A stretch of DNA of 64,000 nucleotides, taken from assembly GCF_022414595.1 (NCBI RefSeq), contig NZ_JADWYO010000007.1, positions 62,001 through 126,000 on the forward strand, in the 5' to 3' direction. This DNA is from Streptomyces sp. MUM 203J (GTDB lineage Bacteria; Actinomycetota; Actinomycetes; Streptomycetales; Streptomycetaceae). The position numbers and the translations under genes were made by a program. This document shows, piece by piece, positions 25,639-34,463 of this stretch. Position 1 is the stretch's first letter. Each line of letters begins with the position of its first letter. Below the pieces are notes generated by a model. It did no database searches. It worked only from the letters and a program-made list of their open reading frames with translations, and was not told the DNA's origin.

Positions 25639-28554
25639 GTGCCATGGGACTCCACTCTCACCGGACTTGCCCGCTGCTCCACCGTCTTCCTGCCCGGCGA
25701 TCCCCCGCGCGCCGGCCGCCTCGCCTTCCTGCTGTCTGACCCCAACCCGCCCCGGGCCGATGGCCGGGTCGAAGAAGTGGTCGTCGTCGACGACGATGCC
25801 CGGCCCGGCCGTGGGGACGCGCTGACGGTGCCCGTCCGTGACGCTCTGCCGCTGCTGGTGCGGGCACGAACCGCGCCCGACGCGTCGCCGTCCGCGGCGT
25901 TCTGGGGCGCCGCGGTCCTGCTCGGCCTCCATCTGGTCGCCCGGGGCCGACTGCTGCCCGGGCTGAGCGCCGCCGGGTACGACGCCTGGCGGGCGGGTCC
26001 GCTCGGCCGCGAGGACCGGGAACAGCTCAGCCGGCTCGCCGCGTCGATGCCGCCGACGGCCCACGCGGTACCTGTGGGCTCGGCTCCCGACGGGATCCCC
26101 CTGCTGCCGGATCCCGAGGCGCATCTGCGGGCGTTCCTGGACTCCGTGGCGGATGTGCTGCCCCGTACCCCCGCCGCGCCGCTCGCGGTCGGCGGCCCGG
26201 CGTTCGCGGCCGACGAGCCCCGGCTGATGCCAGGGCTGCGTGCCTGGGCGGCGGAGGTGGCGGCCGGGCTGGGCACCGGCGTACGGCTGTCGCTGCGGAT
26301 CGAGGCGACAGGCCTCGACGGCGGAGGCGGCGAGGGGGAACCGCCACCCGTCCTCCGGGCCGTACCGCAGCTCCACAGTGTGCGTGACCCCGGCCTCGTC
26401 GCGGACGCCGCGGACGTCTGGTCCGGGGCGGCGGGTGAGGCGTTCGGGACGTCCGCGCGCGTGGAGGCGCTGCTGGCCCTCCGACGCGCGGCGCGCGTGT
26501 GGGAGGGGCTGTCCCCGCTGCTGTCGGCGGCTGTCCCGGCCGGGCTGGAGCTGGCCGAGCACGAGGTGGCGGAGCTGCTGGGCCCGGCGGGGCGGGCGCT
26601 GGGCCGTTGCGGCGTCCAGGTCCACTGGCCGAGGCGGCTGGCCCGGACGCTCACCGCGCGCGCGGTGGTCGGCCCCGAGGAGGACGGGACGCCCCGGGGC
26701 ACGGGCGGGGGCCTACGGGACTCCCGGCTGCCCTCGCTCCTCTCCCCCGGCACACTGCTGGCCTTCGACTGGCGTTTCGCCCTCGGTGACGAGCCGCTGA
26801 GCCGTGCGGACCTGGACGCCCTCGCGGAGGCGGCGCGGCCCGTCGTACGGCTGCGGGACCGATGGGTGCTGGTCGACCCCGAGGAGGTGCGGCGGGCACG
26901 GGAGCACCGGAACCGGCAGGCCACCCCGGCCGAGGTGCTCGGCGCCGTGCTGACCGGCAGCACCGAGGCGGACGGCCGACAGGTCGAGGTGCGGCCCTCG
27001 GGGTGGCTGCGGGAGCTGCGCGACCGGCTGCTCACCGACCCCGGGACCGCAGCGTCGGACGACGGTCGGGGGGAGGGCGTCCGGCCGGACGGGCTCGCGG
27101 CCACACTGCGCGGCTACCAGGTCCGTGGGGTGGACTGGCTGTACCGGCTGACCTCGCTCGGGCTCGGCGCCTGCCTCGCGGACGACATGGGCCTGGGGAA
27201 GACGATCACCCTGATCGCGCTGCACCTACGCCGCCAGAAGGACGAGGACGCGGCCGGACCCACCCTGGTGGTCTGCCCCGCCTCGCTCATGGGCAACTGG
27301 CAGCGGGAGATCGAGCGGTTCGCACCCGGCACGCCGGTACGCCGCTTCCACGGCCCCGGCCGGGAGCTCCGGGGGTTGGGCCACGGCGCCGAAGCCGGGT
27401 TCGTCCTCACCACGTACGGCACGATGCGGCTGGACGCGGCCCGCCTCGCGCACGTGGACTGGGGCATGGTCGTCGCGGACGAGGCGCAGCACGTCAAGAA
27501 CCCGTACTCGGCGACCGCCCGGCAGTTGCGGAGCATCGGCGGGCGGGCGCGCGTGGCGCTCACCGGCACGCCGGTGGAGAACAGCCTCTCCGAGCTGTGG
27601 GCGGTCCTCGACTGGGCGACACCCGGACTGCTGGGCGGCCTCGGCGCGTTCCGCAGGCGGTACGGGCCGGCCGTGGAGGGCGGCACCGATCCGGCGGCGG
27701 CGGAACGGCTGGCCCGGCTGGTGCGGCCGTTCCTGCTGCGCCGCCACAAGTCGGATCCCGGGATCGCGCCGGAGCTGCCGCCGAAGACGGAGACGGACCG
27801 GTCGGTGGCACTGACGACGGAACAGACCGTCCTGTACGAAGCGGTGGTGCGGGAGACGCTCAGGGCGGTCGCGGGGGCGGACGGCATGGCACGGCGCGGC
27901 CTGGTCGTCTCGCTGCTGACCGCGCTCAAGCAGATCTGCAACCACCCGGCGCAGTACCTGAAGGAGGATCAGCCCAGGCTCGACGGCCGGTCGGGGAAGC
28001 TGGAGCTGCTGGACGAGCTGCTGGACACACTGCTCGCGGAGGGTGCGAGTGTGCTGGTGTTCACGCAGTACGTGAGGATGGCTCGGCTGCTGGAGGCGCA
28101 TCTGGCGGCGCGGGGCGTGGCGGCGCAGCTTCTGCACGGTGGCACACCGATCGGGGAGCGAGAGGCGATGGTGGCACGATTCCAGGACGGCGGGGTGCCG
28201 GTGTTCCTCCTGTCGCTGAAGGCGGCGGGCACCGGGCTGAACCTGACGCGGGCCAGTCATGTCGTGCACTACGACCGCTGGTGGAACCCTGCGGTGGAGG
28301 CGCAGGCCACGGACCGGGCGTACCGGATCGGGCAGACGCAGCCGGTGCAGGTGCACCGGCTGATCGCAGAGGGCACGGTCGAGGACCGGATCGCGGACCT
28401 GCTGGCCCGGAAGCGGGGACTGGCGGAGTCGGTGCTCGGGGGCGCCGGGGAGGCGGCACTGACCGAGCTGAGCGACGCCGAGCTGGCGGAGCTTGTGGGG
28501 TTGCGGAGCGGCGTCGGCGGTGCGTGCGGCGGGACACGAGGGAGCGGTCGATGA
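25639..28554 (+). CDS. SNF2-family DEAD/DEAH-box helicase
   Basis: 971 residues from a GTG at 25639; TTGAGGAA lies 13 bases upstream. Residues 1 to about 470 are the actinobacterial SNF2-associated N-terminal region. The ATPase core starts with LRGYQVRGVDWLYRL, Walker A DDMGLGKTITLIALH (about 515), Walker B VVADEAQHVKNP (about 614), TGTPVENSLSELW, then lobe two with SVLVFTQYVRMARLLEAHL, FLLSLKAAGTGLNLTRASHVVHYDRWWNPAVEAQATDRAYRIGQTQPVQVHRL, the Rad54/HepA arginine-finger region. DNA translocase of the SWI/SNF superfamily, probably in DNA repair or transcription recycling. Its stop overlaps the SWIM gene (ATGA). Confidence 0.93.
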   Translation: MPWDSTLTGLARCSTVFLPGDPPRAGRLAFLLSDPNPPRADGRVEEVVVVDDDARPGRGDALTVPVRDALPLLVRARTAPDASPSAAFWGAAVLLGLHLVARGRLLPGLSAAGYDAWRAGPLGREDREQLSRLAASMPPTAHAVPVGSAPDGIPLLPDPEAHLRAFLDSVADVLPRTPAAPLAVGGPAFAADEPRLMPGLRAWAAEVAAGLGTGVRLSLRIEATGLDGGGGEGEPPPVLRAVPQLHSVRDPGLVADAADVWSGAAGEAFGTSARVEALLALRRAARVWEGLSPLLSAAVPAGLELAEHEVAELLGPAGRALGRCGVQVHWPRRLARTLTARAVVGPEEDGTPRGTGGGLRDSRLPSLLSPGTLLAFDWRFALGDEPLSRADLDALAEAARPVVRLRDRWVLVDPEEVRRAREHRNRQATPAEVLGAVLTGSTEADGRQVEVRPSGWLRELRDRLLTDPGTAASDDGRGEGVRPDGLAATLRGYQVRGVDWLYRLTSLGLGACLADDMGLGKTITLIALHLRRQKDEDAAGPTLVVCPASLMGNWQREIERFAPGTPVRRFHGPGRELRGLGHGAEAGFVLTTYGTMRLDAARLAHVDWGMVVADEAQHVKNPYSATARQLRSIGGRARVALTGTPVENSLSELWAVLDWATPGLLGGLGAFRRRYGPAVEGGTDPAAAERLARLVRPFLLRRHKSDPGIAPELPPKTETDRSVALTTEQTVLYEAVVRETLRAVAGADGMARRGLVVSLLTALKQICNHPAQYLKEDQPRLDGRSGKLELLDELLDTLLAEGASVLVFTQYVRMARLLEAHLAARGVAAQLLHGGTPIGEREAMVARFQDGGVPVFLLSLKAAGTGLNLTRASHVVHYDRWWNPAVEAQATDRAYRIGQTQPVQVHRLIAEGTVEDRIADLLARKRGLAESVLGGAGEAALTELSDAELAELVGLRSGVGGACGGTRGSGR

Positions 28555-29918
28555 GTGGTGTCACGGGCGGTTCGCACGCCTGCGAGGGGAAGGCCGGGGG
28601 GCTGGACGGTCCGTACGGTGACGAGGAGTCGACGTTCGCGGCGGAGCCGCCCGCCAGCGGGCGGGGGTTCGCGGACACCTGGTGGGGACATGCCTGGCTG
28701 AAGGCCCTGGAGGACAACGCGCTGGAGGGGGAGCCTCTGAGGAAGGGCCGGGCGCGGGCGCGGGCCGGGGCGGTCGGGGCCGTGTCGGTGCGCCCGGGGC
28801 GGATCACCGCGGTCGTGCGGGACCGGGACGGTGGGGCGCACCGGACCGATGTCCTGGTGCAGGAGCTGCCGGACGCGGAGTGGGAGCGGTTCCTGGAGGC
28901 GGCCGTGGCCCGGGCCGGGCACGTGGCGGCACTGCTCGACCGGGACCTGCCGCCGCACCTGGTGGAGGACGCGGCGGCAGCCGGGGCCGAACTGCTGCCG
29001 GGCATCGGGGACCTGGAACCGCGCTGCGGGTGTGGGGCGTGGGACCACTGCCCGCACTCGGCGGCGCTGTGCTACCAGGTGGCACGGATCCTGGACCGGG
29101 ACCCGTTCGTGCTGCTCCTGCTGCGGGGCCGGGGCGAGCGCCGGGTGATGCGGGAGCTGAACGCGCGCGCGGCGGCGGCAGCCGGGGCCGGGAGTCCGGA
29201 GGCCGGCCCGGGCGAGGCGCTCGGAGCCGTGCGGGATGAACGGGCCGCCCTCGGGGCCGTTCGGGCCGATGAGGCGTTCGCGGCACGGGACATCCTGCCC
29301 GCGTTGCCGGATCCGCCGCCGCTGCCCACCGGGCCGGGTGAGTCACCACCGCTCGACACGGAGGCGGGCGCGGGTGCGGATGTGGATCCCGCCACGCTGG
29401 AGCTGTCGGCGGCCGCGGCGGCCTCGCTGGCGCACCGGATGCTCGCGGCGGCGCTGGCTCCGGATGCCGGATCGTCCTTGCTGGAGGAGTCGGAGTTGAC
29501 GGTGCGCCAGGACGCGGTCCGGCTGGCGGCGGCGCCCGGGGCTTCGGGGCGGGCCCTGGTGCGGCTCGCGGCGGGCTCCGGGCGGACGGTCCTGGAACTG
29601 GAGGACGCGGTGCGGGCCTGGCGGCTGGGCGGGGCGGCCGCGCTGGAGGCGCTGGAGGAGGCCTGGGAGCCGGATCCGGTGGCGGACGCGCGAGCGAGGG
29701 CCGTGCTCGCGGCGGCGTGGGCCGACCGCGATGGACCCGCGCCGCGCGCGGAAGCCGGCGGCCGGTGGACGGTCATGGACGGCGGAACACAGCTACGGCT
29801 GGACCGGCGGGGCCGCTGGTGGCCGTTCCGGCGGGAGGCCGGGCGGTGGGTTCCGGCGGGGCCGTCCGACGAGGACCCGGCGGCCGCGCTCGCGGAGGTG
29901 CTGGAAGGCGGGGCCTGA
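28551..29918 (+). CDS. SWIM zinc-finger protein, partner of the SNF2 helicase
   Basis: 455 residues, ATG overlapping the helicase stop. The SWIM finger is C159-G-C161-(5)-C167-P-H169 (CxCx5CxH), inside PRCGCGAWDHCPHSAALCYQ. The N-terminus WGHAWLKALEDNALEGEPLRKGRARARAG is conserved in this group. The C-terminal two thirds are Ala-rich helices and end in a short domain WTVMDGGTQLRLDRRGRWWPFRREAGRWVPAGP. SWIM fingers bind DNA or protein, and in actinobacteria this gene routinely follows an SNF2 helicase, so a shared complex on DNA is likely. Converges with the VOC gene with no intergenic bases. Confidence 0.88.
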   Translation: MSGVTGGSHACEGKAGGLDGPYGDEESTFAAEPPASGRGFADTWWGHAWLKALEDNALEGEPLRKGRARARAGAVGAVSVRPGRITAVVRDRDGGAHRTDVLVQELPDAEWERFLEAAVARAGHVAALLDRDLPPHLVEDAAAAGAELLPGIGDLEPRCGCGAWDHCPHSAALCYQVARILDRDPFVLLLLRGRGERRVMRELNARAAAAAGAGSPEAGPGEALGAVRDERAALGAVRADEAFAARDILPALPDPPPLPTGPGESPPLDTEAGAGADVDPATLELSAAAAASLAHRMLAAALAPDAGSSLLEESELTVRQDAVRLAAAPGASGRALVRLAAGSGRTVLELEDAVRAWRLGGAAALEALEEAWEPDPVADARARAVLAAAWADRDGPAPRAEAGGRWTVMDGGTQLRLDRRGRWWPFRREAGRWVPAGPSDEDPAAALAEVLEGGA

Positions 29919-30329
29919 TTAGTCGCGCTTGGGCCAGATCGGGCCCTGGTCGGTCCAGACGACGCCCTTGTTGCGACACAGACAGAAGGGGTGGCCGATC
30001 GGGTCGGTGTAGACCTGCCAGCCGTAGCCGTTGGGGCCGATGAAGTTCTGCCTCAGCGTCGCGCCGAGATCGAGGACGCGACGCTGCTCGGACTCGATCT
30101 CGTCCACTTCGAAGTCGAGGTGAAACTGCTTGGGGTGCTCGCTGTCGGGCCACTGCGGAGCGCGGTAGTCATCCACCCGGATGAACGCCAGCTCGATCTC
30201 GCCGAACTGGATGCCGGCCCAGTCGTCGGAACTGCCTTCCTTGATCGGACGGCCCGTCACTTCGGAGTAGAAAGCAGCCAGCCTCATCGTGTCCGGGCAG
30301 TCAATGATGAAATCGGTGAGTCGCAGCAT
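29919..30329 (-). CDS. VOC/glyoxalase-fold protein
   Basis: 136 residues. Two beta-alpha-beta-beta-beta units of a vicinal-oxygen-chelate fold: LTDFIIDCPDTMRLAAFYSEVTGRPI, then QFHLDFEVDEIESEQRRVLDLGAT and GYGWQVYTDPIGHPFCLCRN. Metal-type residues (His in FHLDFE, Glu in FGEIELAF) are consistent with the fold. This subgroup (Glyoxalase_6-like) is large and mostly uncharacterised; roles include drug binding and small-molecule isomerisation. It ends at the base after the SWIM gene stop. Confidence 0.85.
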   Translation of the reverse strand: MLRLTDFIIDCPDTMRLAAFYSEVTGRPIKEGSSDDWAGIQFGEIELAFIRVDDYRAPQWPDSEHPKQFHLDFEVDEIESEQRRVLDLGATLRQNFIGPNGYGWQVYTDPIGHPFCLCRNKGVVWTDQGPIWPKRD

Positions 30330-30544
30330 CTCGCGATCTTGTCACAGGCTCACAACCGACTTCGAGACAGGCCCCAAGCAGCTCCGCCGAGGTGCGGGAA
30401 CAAGAAGTTCCTGCGGCCTTCGCCCCCGGACCCCGCTCACCAGGGGCGGCCAGTTCGTACCGCGAGTGCGGATCAGCAGCGGACTCCGGCGGAGCCGCCT
30501 GGACATATGAGCCTGGAAGAAAGCGCCGCCCGGCGGTTTCACGC

Positions 30545-31045
30545 CGAGCCGGACGACCAGCCTCGGAGGCTCGCGCGGCGGTCCGGCCACCAGCTTTCAC
30601 CCGGCTGTCGCACAGAGGCTGAGGCCCATGTCCCTCATGGCTGCCGCCGGACAGCGCGGCGGCTCCTCGCAGTCCGAGCCCGTCCTGAAGAAGGCCCGCC
30701 TCGCCCGCCCGGGTTCGGTCCCGCCGCGCACCCGGCCCGATCGGGTCCGCGCCGACAGGGCGTACGCCTCCCGCAAGAGCCGCACCCGCCCGCGCCAGCG
30801 CGGCATCCGCCGCACCGTCCCGGACAGGGGCGACCAGGCCCGCCACCGAGAGAAGCCCGGCGCTCGCGGCGGTGGGCCATCCGAGTCCGACACCGAGGGC
30901 CACAAGGCCCGGCACGCAGTCGCATGCGGCAGTCCGTCGCCTCGGAAGGCACCGCGCCGCGGCCCCGCGCCACGACAGACTCGCGGTCCGCCACGAGGCA
31001 ACCGTCCTGACAGCGGCAGTCGACGAGTGGCTGCGGCCGGCCCTT
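30545..31045 (+). pseudogene. decayed IS5-family transposase remnant
   Basis: Frame 1 reads LGGSRGGPATSFHPAVAQRLRPMSL, then GQRGGSSQSEPVL, RTRPDRVRADRAYASR, RQRGIRRTVPDRGDQARHR and KARHAVACG, which follows streptomycete IS5-group transposases in order. After base 30930 one extra base shifts the match to frame 2, which resumes with VRRLGRHRAAAPRHDRLAVRHEATVLTAAVDEWL, the family C-terminus. The final catalytic Glu of the Y..R...E motif (usually RHAVE) is Ala and the Tyr is His, so the enzyme would be dead even without the frameshift. The N-terminal third is absent or unrecognisable, and no terminal inverted repeats were found. Confidence 0.8.
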
Positions 31046-31067
31046 TCACCGGGGACACGGGAGGAAG

Positions 31068-31415
31068 TCAGCGGTGACCCAGCACGTTGACCACCCGTCC
31101 GCCGGGGTCACGGACGAAGAACCGCCGCACGCCCCACTCCTCGTCCTGCAAGGGGTGGATGATCTCCGCACCGCTCGCCCGCATGACCGCATAGGCCGCA
31201 TCCACGTCGTCGACCTCAACACTCATGTCGGGGGCGACAGGCGCGGTCTTGTCGCTGGTCATGACGCTGATCTGAGCTGCCGGGCTGGACGGGGACGCGA
31301 GCGTCATGATCCAGCCGTGGTTCATGACCTCCTCGAAGCCCAGCAGGCCGTAGAACTCCCGGCTCTCCTGCGCGGCCTCTGACTGGATGTTGGGCACGAC
31401 ACGGCGAACGGCCAT
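31068..31415 (-). CDS. VOC/glyoxalase-fold protein
   Basis: 115 residues. RRVVPNIQSEAAQESREFYGLLGFEEVMNHGWIMTLASP gives the first half of the fold, DMSVEVDDVDAAYAVMRASGAEIIHPLQDEEWGVRRFFVRDPGGRVVNVLGH the second, with the terminal DPGG/GH pattern of bleomycin-resistance/glyoxalase proteins. Cytoplasmic; substrate unknown. The remnant transposase separates it from the other VOC gene, and they are not close paralogues. Confidence 0.87.
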   Translation of the reverse strand: MAVRRVVPNIQSEAAQESREFYGLLGFEEVMNHGWIMTLASPSSPAAQISVMTSDKTAPVAPDMSVEVDDVDAAYAVMRASGAEIIHPLQDEEWGVRRFFVRDPGGRVVNVLGHR

Positions 31416-31527
31416 CGACGACTCCAGACGTGAACGAAGGTATCCCAGTCAGGGGTACTACGACACGCACGCTGCCGCACGCGCTTTCCATACACGCTTC
31501 AGGGAACTCCGGCGGGCATGCAGGCAT

Positions 31528-31569
31528 GCGGATCACGCCGGAGCCCGCTCGGCCCCCGGCGTGATCCGC
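31528..31569. terminator. perfect 14-bp-stem hairpin between folD and the VOC gene
   Basis: GCGGATCACGCCGG (31528-31541) and CCGGCGTGATCCGC (31556-31569), 14-base loop. It lies 120 bases past folD and 110 bases before the VOC start, both on the minus strand. Most likely a second terminator behind the hairpin at 31673. Confidence 0.6.
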
Positions 31570-31672
31570 CGGACACGACCACGGGCCGGGTGAACGGACG
31601 GTCGGCTGTGGATCGCCGGGTGACGCCGTGGTCCGCCTGCCCTGTCTCTGGGTTCCCGAACGTCCTGGTGTC

Positions 31673-31689
31673 CGGCGGTGTCACCGCCG
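31673..31689 (-). terminator. hairpin abutting the folD stop
   Basis: CGGCGGTG and CACCGCCG around one central base, starting at the base after the folD stop on the minus strand. Confidence 0.5.
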
Positions 31690-32562
31690 TCAGGCGGTCG
31701 GCGGGGCGAGCTGCCGTTCGGCCGCGTCGACCGTCTGGCTGAGGAGGGTGGCGATGGTCATCGGTCCGACGCCGCCCGGCACCGGGGTGATCAGGCCGGC
31801 CCGCTCCGCGGCGGCGTCGAAGTCGACGTCGCCGACATTGCCCTCGTTGTAGCCCGCGTCGATCACGACAGCGCCCGGCTTGATGTCCTCACCCTTGATG
31901 AAGCGGGGCCGTCCGACGGCGGCCACCACGATGTCGGCCTCGCGCAGGGCGGCCGACAGGTCGGCGGCCGGGGTGCGCGAGTGACAGTAGGTGACGGTGG
32001 CGTTCCTGGCGAGCAGCAGCATGCCGGCAGGCTTGCCGAGGATGGCGCTACGGCCGACGACGACGGCCCGCTTGCCCGTCGGGTCGACGTCGTACGCGTC
32101 GAGCAGCCGCATGATGCCGCCCGGCGTGCAGGAGACGAAGCCGGGCAGGCCGAAGCTCATGGACGCGAAGGAGCTGGTGGTGACACCGTCGACGTCCTTC
32201 TCCGGGGCGATGGCCTCGAACGCGGCACGCTCGTCGATGTGCGGGCCCGCGGGGTGCTGGAGGAGGATGCCGTGCACGTCCGGGTCGCGGGACAGTTCCT
32301 CGAGGGTGGCGACGAGTTCCCCGGTCGTGGTGGCGGCCGGGAGCTCGACGTGGCGGGATCGGATTCCGGCCTTCTCACAACGGGCCCGCTTCATCCGTAC
32401 GTACGTGACGGAGGCGGGGTCCTCGCCGACCAGGACGGTCGCGAGGCGCGGCTGGGTCCCGGTGCGACGGGTGAGTTCGGCGGCGCGGGCGGCGGTCTCC
32501 TCGACGAGGCGGCGGGCGAGGGAGCCGCCGTCCATGAGACGGGCGGTGGCGGTGCTGGTCAT
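31690..32562 (-). CDS. folD: bifunctional methylene-THF dehydrogenase / methenyl-THF cyclohydrolase
   Basis: 290 residues from ATG 32562. Interconverts 5,10-methylene-THF and 10-formyl-THF with NADP. Catalytic Lys lies in ASVTYVRMKRARCEKAGI (YxxxK), GILLQHPAGPHIDE is the family QxPLP-like substrate loop (here QHPAGP), CTPGGIMRLLDAY and the Rossmann motif VVVGRSAILGKPAGMLLL follow, and ITPVPGGVGPMTIATLLSQT ends the protein. The QHPAGP variant differs from the usual QLPLP, suggesting a secondary FolD. The gene is a single unit with tandem terminators. 10-formyl-THF made here is the substrate of the HoxX-type enzyme 18 kb away. Confidence 0.92.
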   Translation of the reverse strand: MTSTATARLMDGGSLARRLVEETAARAAELTRRTGTQPRLATVLVGEDPASVTYVRMKRARCEKAGIRSRHVELPAATTTGELVATLEELSRDPDVHGILLQHPAGPHIDERAAFEAIAPEKDVDGVTTSSFASMSFGLPGFVSCTPGGIMRLLDAYDVDPTGKRAVVVGRSAILGKPAGMLLLARNATVTYCHSRTPAADLSAALREADIVVAAVGRPRFIKGEDIKPGAVVIDAGYNEGNVGDVDFDAAAERAGLITPVPGGVGPMTIATLLSQTVDAAERQLAPPTA

Positions 32563-32923
32563 CGGGGCCTCCCGGGCGACGGATGGAGAACGGTCGTGTT
32601 CCTCGCCCAGGCGCGCGGCAGCGGGCGGTCCGCCCGCCGGAGCGGGTTCCGCCCGGGCCGCTCCCCGGTGGTAGTCCACCCAAGCGCCAGTCACGGCCCG
32701 CCCCCACTGTACGTCAGGCGGGTGAGGCGGTACGTCGTCGGGTGTCCGGCGGGTGGCGTCGCACGGCGGGCGGAGGGCTCCGTACACCGGGCCGGCTCAC
32801 CTGCCGGGACGGGCGGCTGCGGGCCGCGGAGGGGCGCGCATCGGGGCGCGGGGGCGCGGGCCCGGTTGATGGGGCGCAGCCGGGCCGCCACGATGGCACC
32901 CGACCACGGGTGAGGAGGGCGGG

Positions 32924-34207
32924 TTGAGCGACGCGTGGGTGGCTCTGGAGGGGGGTGCGGACCCGGTACGGCGCGCCGGGGAGCTGCGCCGGGCGTACGA
33001 CGTGTTCGCGTCGGGCGGGCCGGGTGGGCAGATGCCCCGGCCGGTGCGGCCGGTGGTGGCCGAGTCGTGGCGGCGGTCGGCGCGGGCGCGGGTGTGTCCT
33101 GACGGGGTCGCGGCGGTGGAGCTGGCCGAGGACGAGCTGATGGCGTACCGGCAGGGGCATCCACTGGCGGCCGCGATGCCGGTGGTCCGGGAGCTGACGG
33201 GGCCGTACGCGACGGACGGCGAGCATCTCGTGGCGGTGTGCGACGCGTTCGGGCGGCTGCTGTGGGTGGAGGGGCATCCCCGGACGCTGCGCAGGGCACG
33301 GAGGATGAACTTCGTGGCGGGGGCGCGCTGGTCGGAGGCGGCGGTGGGGACGAACGCGCCGGGGACGGCACTGGCGGTGGACCAGCCGGTGCAGGTGTTC
33401 GCGGCCGAGCACTTCCAGCGGCCGGTGCAGGCGTGGACGTGCGCGGCGGCCCCGGTGCACGATCCGCTGACGGGGCGGGTGCTGGGTGCGGTGGACATCA
33501 CCGGTGGGGACGGGCTGGCGCATCCGCACAGCCTGGCGTTCGTGCAGGCGGTGGCGCGGGCGGCGGAGTCGCATCTGGCGCTGCTGGCTCCCGCACAGCC
33601 GGACGCGGGGCGGCTGCGGCTTTCGGCTCTGGGCCGGGACGAGGCACTGCTGGTGGCGGGTGGCCGTACGGTGCGGCTGAGTCCGCGGCACAGCGAGATC
33701 GTGGTGGTGCTCGCCGCGCATCCGCAGGGGCTGTGCGGGGACGAGCTGCTGACGGCGCTGTACGAGGACGGGGCGGTGACCCCGGTGACGTTACGGGCGG
33801 AGTTGTCTCGGTTACGGGCGTTGCTGGGACCCGAGGTGCTGGGGTCGCGGCCGTACCGGCTGGTGGGCGCGGTGGACGCGGATTTCGAGGTGGTGGCGCG
33901 GCGGCTGGCGTCGGGGGCGGTCACGTCCGCCCTGGGCGGGTACACGGGGCCGCTGCTGCCGGCGTCGTGGGCGCCGGGGGTGGTGCGGCTGCGGCGGCGG
34001 CTCACGGACGAGCTGCGGACGGCCCTGATCGCGCGGGGGGACGCGCAGCTGCTGTCGGACTGGGTGCACAGTCCGTGGGGCGAGGACGACCTGGAGGTGT
34101 GGCGGGCTCTGGCGGCGGCGGTGCCGCCGGGGCGGCGGCCGGTGCTGGAGGCACGGCTGCGGTGCCTGGACGAGGAGTTGGGGGCGGCGGGAGGCGGGGA
34201 CGGGTAG
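32924..34207 (+). CDS. GAF-domain transcriptional regulator, AcoR-like sensor without AAA domain
   Basis: 427 residues from a TTG with GAGGAGGG upstream; no ATG/GTG alternative fits. The N-terminal half is the AcoR-type sensor: RPVVAESWRRSARARV, VCDAFGRLLWVEGHP, a GAF domain with GARWSEAAVGTNAPGTALAVDQPVQVFAAEHFQRPVQAWTCAAAPVHDPLTGRVLGAVDITGG. Classical AcoR proteins then carry a sigma54 AAA domain and Fis helix; here they are missing and a winged-helix-like segment follows (LSPRHSEIVVVLAAHPQGLCGDELLTALY, VTLRAELSRLRALLG). Streptomyces lacks sigma54, so this replacement makes sense. It lies before the aldehyde dehydrogenase on the same strand and probably activates it. Confidence 0.83.
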   Translation: MSDAWVALEGGADPVRRAGELRRAYDVFASGGPGGQMPRPVRPVVAESWRRSARARVCPDGVAAVELAEDELMAYRQGHPLAAAMPVVRELTGPYATDGEHLVAVCDAFGRLLWVEGHPRTLRRARRMNFVAGARWSEAAVGTNAPGTALAVDQPVQVFAAEHFQRPVQAWTCAAAPVHDPLTGRVLGAVDITGGDGLAHPHSLAFVQAVARAAESHLALLAPAQPDAGRLRLSALGRDEALLVAGGRTVRLSPRHSEIVVVLAAHPQGLCGDELLTALYEDGAVTPVTLRAELSRLRALLGPEVLGSRPYRLVGAVDADFEVVARRLASGAVTSALGGYTGPLLPASWAPGVVRLRRRLTDELRTALIARGDAQLLSDWVHSPWGEDDLEVWRALAAAVPPGRRPVLEARLRCLDEELGAAGGGDG

Positions 34208-34359
34208 CGGTGGGGCGCAGGAGAGGAAGGTGACGGCTCGGCAGGGCTGGGGGCAGGGCCGGGTCGCGGGTGAGCCATGAGGACGCGGCGCAGGTGCGGG
34301 GCGGCATGGGTGCGGAGTGCAACAGGACCGCAACGTTCAGGGCCGTAGCCTCACCGGGC

Positions 34360-34388
34360 GAGCGCCGGCCGGACGGCGGCCGGCGCTC
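34360..34388 (+). terminator. 11-bp-stem hairpin between the regulator and aldehyde dehydrogenase genes
   Basis: GAGCGCCGGCC (34360-34370) and GGCCGGCGCTC (34378-34388), 7-base loop. It can end the regulator transcript or attenuate the downstream gene. Confidence 0.55.
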
Positions 34389-34463
34389 CTCGACGAGCCC
34401 GAAGGCCGGTGGACCGCCGTCACGGGGACGGCGGACCGGCCAGAGGCCGAGGAGGCCACGGAG

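Noticed and set aside
34321..34335. GCAAC repeated with an 11-bp period before the aldehyde dehydrogenase
   Set aside because: Only five-base units; too short to separate from chance in this composition.
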